Shown: piece by piece, positions 62,401-64,000 of the stretch
Layout of the letters: each line of letters opens with the position of its first letter
Position numbering within the stretch: position 1 is the first letter of the stretch
Made by a program: the position numbers and the translations under genes
Notes under the pieces: model-generated
Database searches by the model: none
What the model saw: the letters and a program-made list of their open reading frames with translations, nothing else
What the model was told of the DNA's origin: nothing
DNA from: Cryoendolithus antarcticus
Taxonomy: Eukaryota > Ascomycota > Dothideomycetes > Cladosporiales > Cladosporiaceae
Direction of reading: 5' to 3'
DNA length: 64,000 nt
Assembly: GCA_002077065.1 (NCBI GenBank)
Contig: NAJO01000018.1
Span: 868,001-932,000, forward strand

Positions 62401-64000
62401 TCGTCGTCTTACCCACGTTCACTGTTCACTCAGTCCACAAGTCTCATCCCGCAACCTTGTTCATTGACAATGCTCATGGAAGTTGGACAGCAGCGGCAGA
62501 AGGTTTTGAGGTGACGGAGGTGTCATGCATGACCTGCAGAGGTCACTGCTAGGAGGAAACGTGGAATTGAGCATGATGAAGGGCAATAACGGACAGACAC
62601 TGATCAGCCTCCAGCACCCGCAACCACGTGCCGAGTGACTGATGGCCTACACAAGGCGTTAGCAAGACAGGCACCGCAGGCCCACACACCATACGGCACC
62701 CGCACACCCTCATGACGGCGCGAGCATGGACGAACCTCCGCCCACCCAGCAAGCTCAAAGTAGGCAGAAGCGGACACCACTCGGCAAAATCTCTGCCGTT
62801 GCATCGCTCACCCCCCAAAAGAGACCCTGCCATCAACAAGCTGACCCCCTGTACGCAGGCCGGAACTGCAGAATGGAGCGGGACATGTCTCTGGTGGATA
62901 TCCCAATCTCTAAAACTAAGGCAGTGAGTGACACACCGGCTGTCATTTAGCTGCCACTCGAGGGAAGCTCGGCCACACCGATCGATCGTAGACGCCCGAG
63001 TTGACTACGCAGCATTGTCGATGTGGGACCAACGCCATTGGCAGACCTCTTTCAGAATGCGAATTGCGTTGGCTGCCTCATCTCTCGAGTGACCCTTTCA
63101 TCGATCTTGCCTGTAGCCGGCCTTCGCGTGGAGCTCGTGTAGACATGCTAGCCGGTCGGGTTCCGGGGCGCACAAGCTGGGTGCAATATCCACTGGCGTT
63201 AACCCACGTGAAGACCAACTACACGTGATGGGGCTGGATGTGCAGACGGGAAGGGGACTTCTCTATGTAGTATTGATTGGTCTGCGAGGCGAACAGTCAG
63301 TACGCTTCATTACAGACATGAGTGGTATGAGGGAGATTGGATGAAGGAGGGGGGGTTATGGAGGTAGTGGTTCGTACTCACTGGCGAAGTCGCAAAAGCA
63401 AAACGCTTCTCTTCTTAACGATCGATGGAGAGGCTGTTGACGGAGGGGTGGTGGGTTGTGAGAGTGAAGTAAGGTGAAGGAAATGTCAGTGAACAAGTGA
63501 ACGCGCGGAGAGTTGATGTACCCTACGGTGCTTGCGCCAAGCCGCCAGCGAAGGCGATGAAGCGAGATTTGAGAAGGCAGCTGAAAGAGAACACAGGAAG
63601 GAACGACCGAGGGAGGAAGTGGGAGTGTTATGCGGAACGCATTTCAGCCACGACGTTGCGAGCCGCCTACCGACATCCATTTCGAGCAGGCAATAGTGTA
63701 ATATGGGGAGCGGGCGATGATAGTCACGATGCGTAGGTTAGACTAGGGGGAATACTGGAGTCTCACCGCCAGGAAGTGGATTCCGCGAGTTGGACTCCAT
63801 TTGCGTCGTCCAGCCCTTCCCGCCTGTTGGAAGTCGAGGGCTACGGCAGTGAACCTGCGTTGGAGGCCTACATCCGGCTACTAGCATTAGGTAAGAGGCT
63901 TCGTTGTCATCCCTTGCTGGCGCAGCATGGATCGGACGTTGAGAGACGACGTGCCGAACTTTGCAGTCGTGAAGAAATGGTCTGAAGGCATTGCAGTGTC
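62401..64000. other. Right-edge region, no supported gene
   Basis: The last 1.6 kb holds only short motif-free frames. A purine-rich stretch lies near 63320-63500. A gene truncated by the window edge cannot be excluded. Confidence 0.4.

Overview
This window looks like nuclear DNA of a filamentous ascomycete (Pezizomycotina; a Dothideomycete is my best guess). The reasons are compact genes with many 45-70 nt GT-AG introns and CTRAC-like branch points, a class II hydrophobin, a PTH11-type fungal rhodopsin, HET, Zn2Cys6 and BTB proteins, a GPR1/FUN34 acetate transporter and a Dal5-type permease, all interleaved with conserved eukaryotic genes. I joined exons by hand; several predicted genes are interrupted by introns and no single reading frame covers them.

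1-23.7 kb. A DUF2235 hydrolase runs off the left edge. Next come mitochondrial ATP12 and a divergently transcribed Zn2Cys6 regulator, then a broken tyrosine recombinase that abuts the regulator's stop codon. A VHS-GAT trafficking protein, a choline/ethanolamine kinase and an acetate-type transporter follow. Then there is a divergent pair made of a Dal5-family permease and a TauD-type dioxygenase. Both are damaged: the permease has an in-frame TAG and a lost splice acceptor, and the dioxygenase has an in-frame TAA and a missing metal-ligand Asp. I read them as a decaying sulfonate/taurine-type utilisation module. A maltose-acetyltransferase-like enzyme closes the region.

24.0-27.1 kb. There is no gene here, but a very regular array of 20 units averaging about 154.5 bp. 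The units share little except a GAGGG core and, 58 bp further on, the inverted core CCCTC. The 58-bp geometry is kept in nearly all units while the sequence between the cores has drifted. This is the most unusual feature of the window.

27.4-45.6 kb. A rhodopsin-domain membrane protein, APC10, and a GNAT acetyltransferase whose 3' end has been tandemly duplicated into the downstream DNA. Then an orphan gene with a strong TATA promoter, a proteasome-chaperone-4 protein, a carnosine-type N-methyltransferase, a small two-exon gene, a large F-box protein, complex I subunit NDUFB4, a glutathione S-transferase and a class II hydrophobin.

45.6-64 kb. A 2.3-kb gene-poor stretch, the sphingolipid alpha-hydroxylase SCS7, a tandem-BTB protein, a HET-domain protein with a small neighbour, RPS25, an unknown protein, a membrane-anchored coiled-coil protein, a probable ribonucleotide reductase inhibitor with a PIP-box-like motif, a truncated tRNA-like element beside two perfect hairpins, and a three-exon unknown gene. 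The last 1.6 kb shows nothing I can support.

Most genes are unrelated housekeeping or regulatory units. The only likely functional grouping is the permease/dioxygenase pair. All exon joins are inferences from sequence and have not been checked against RNA.
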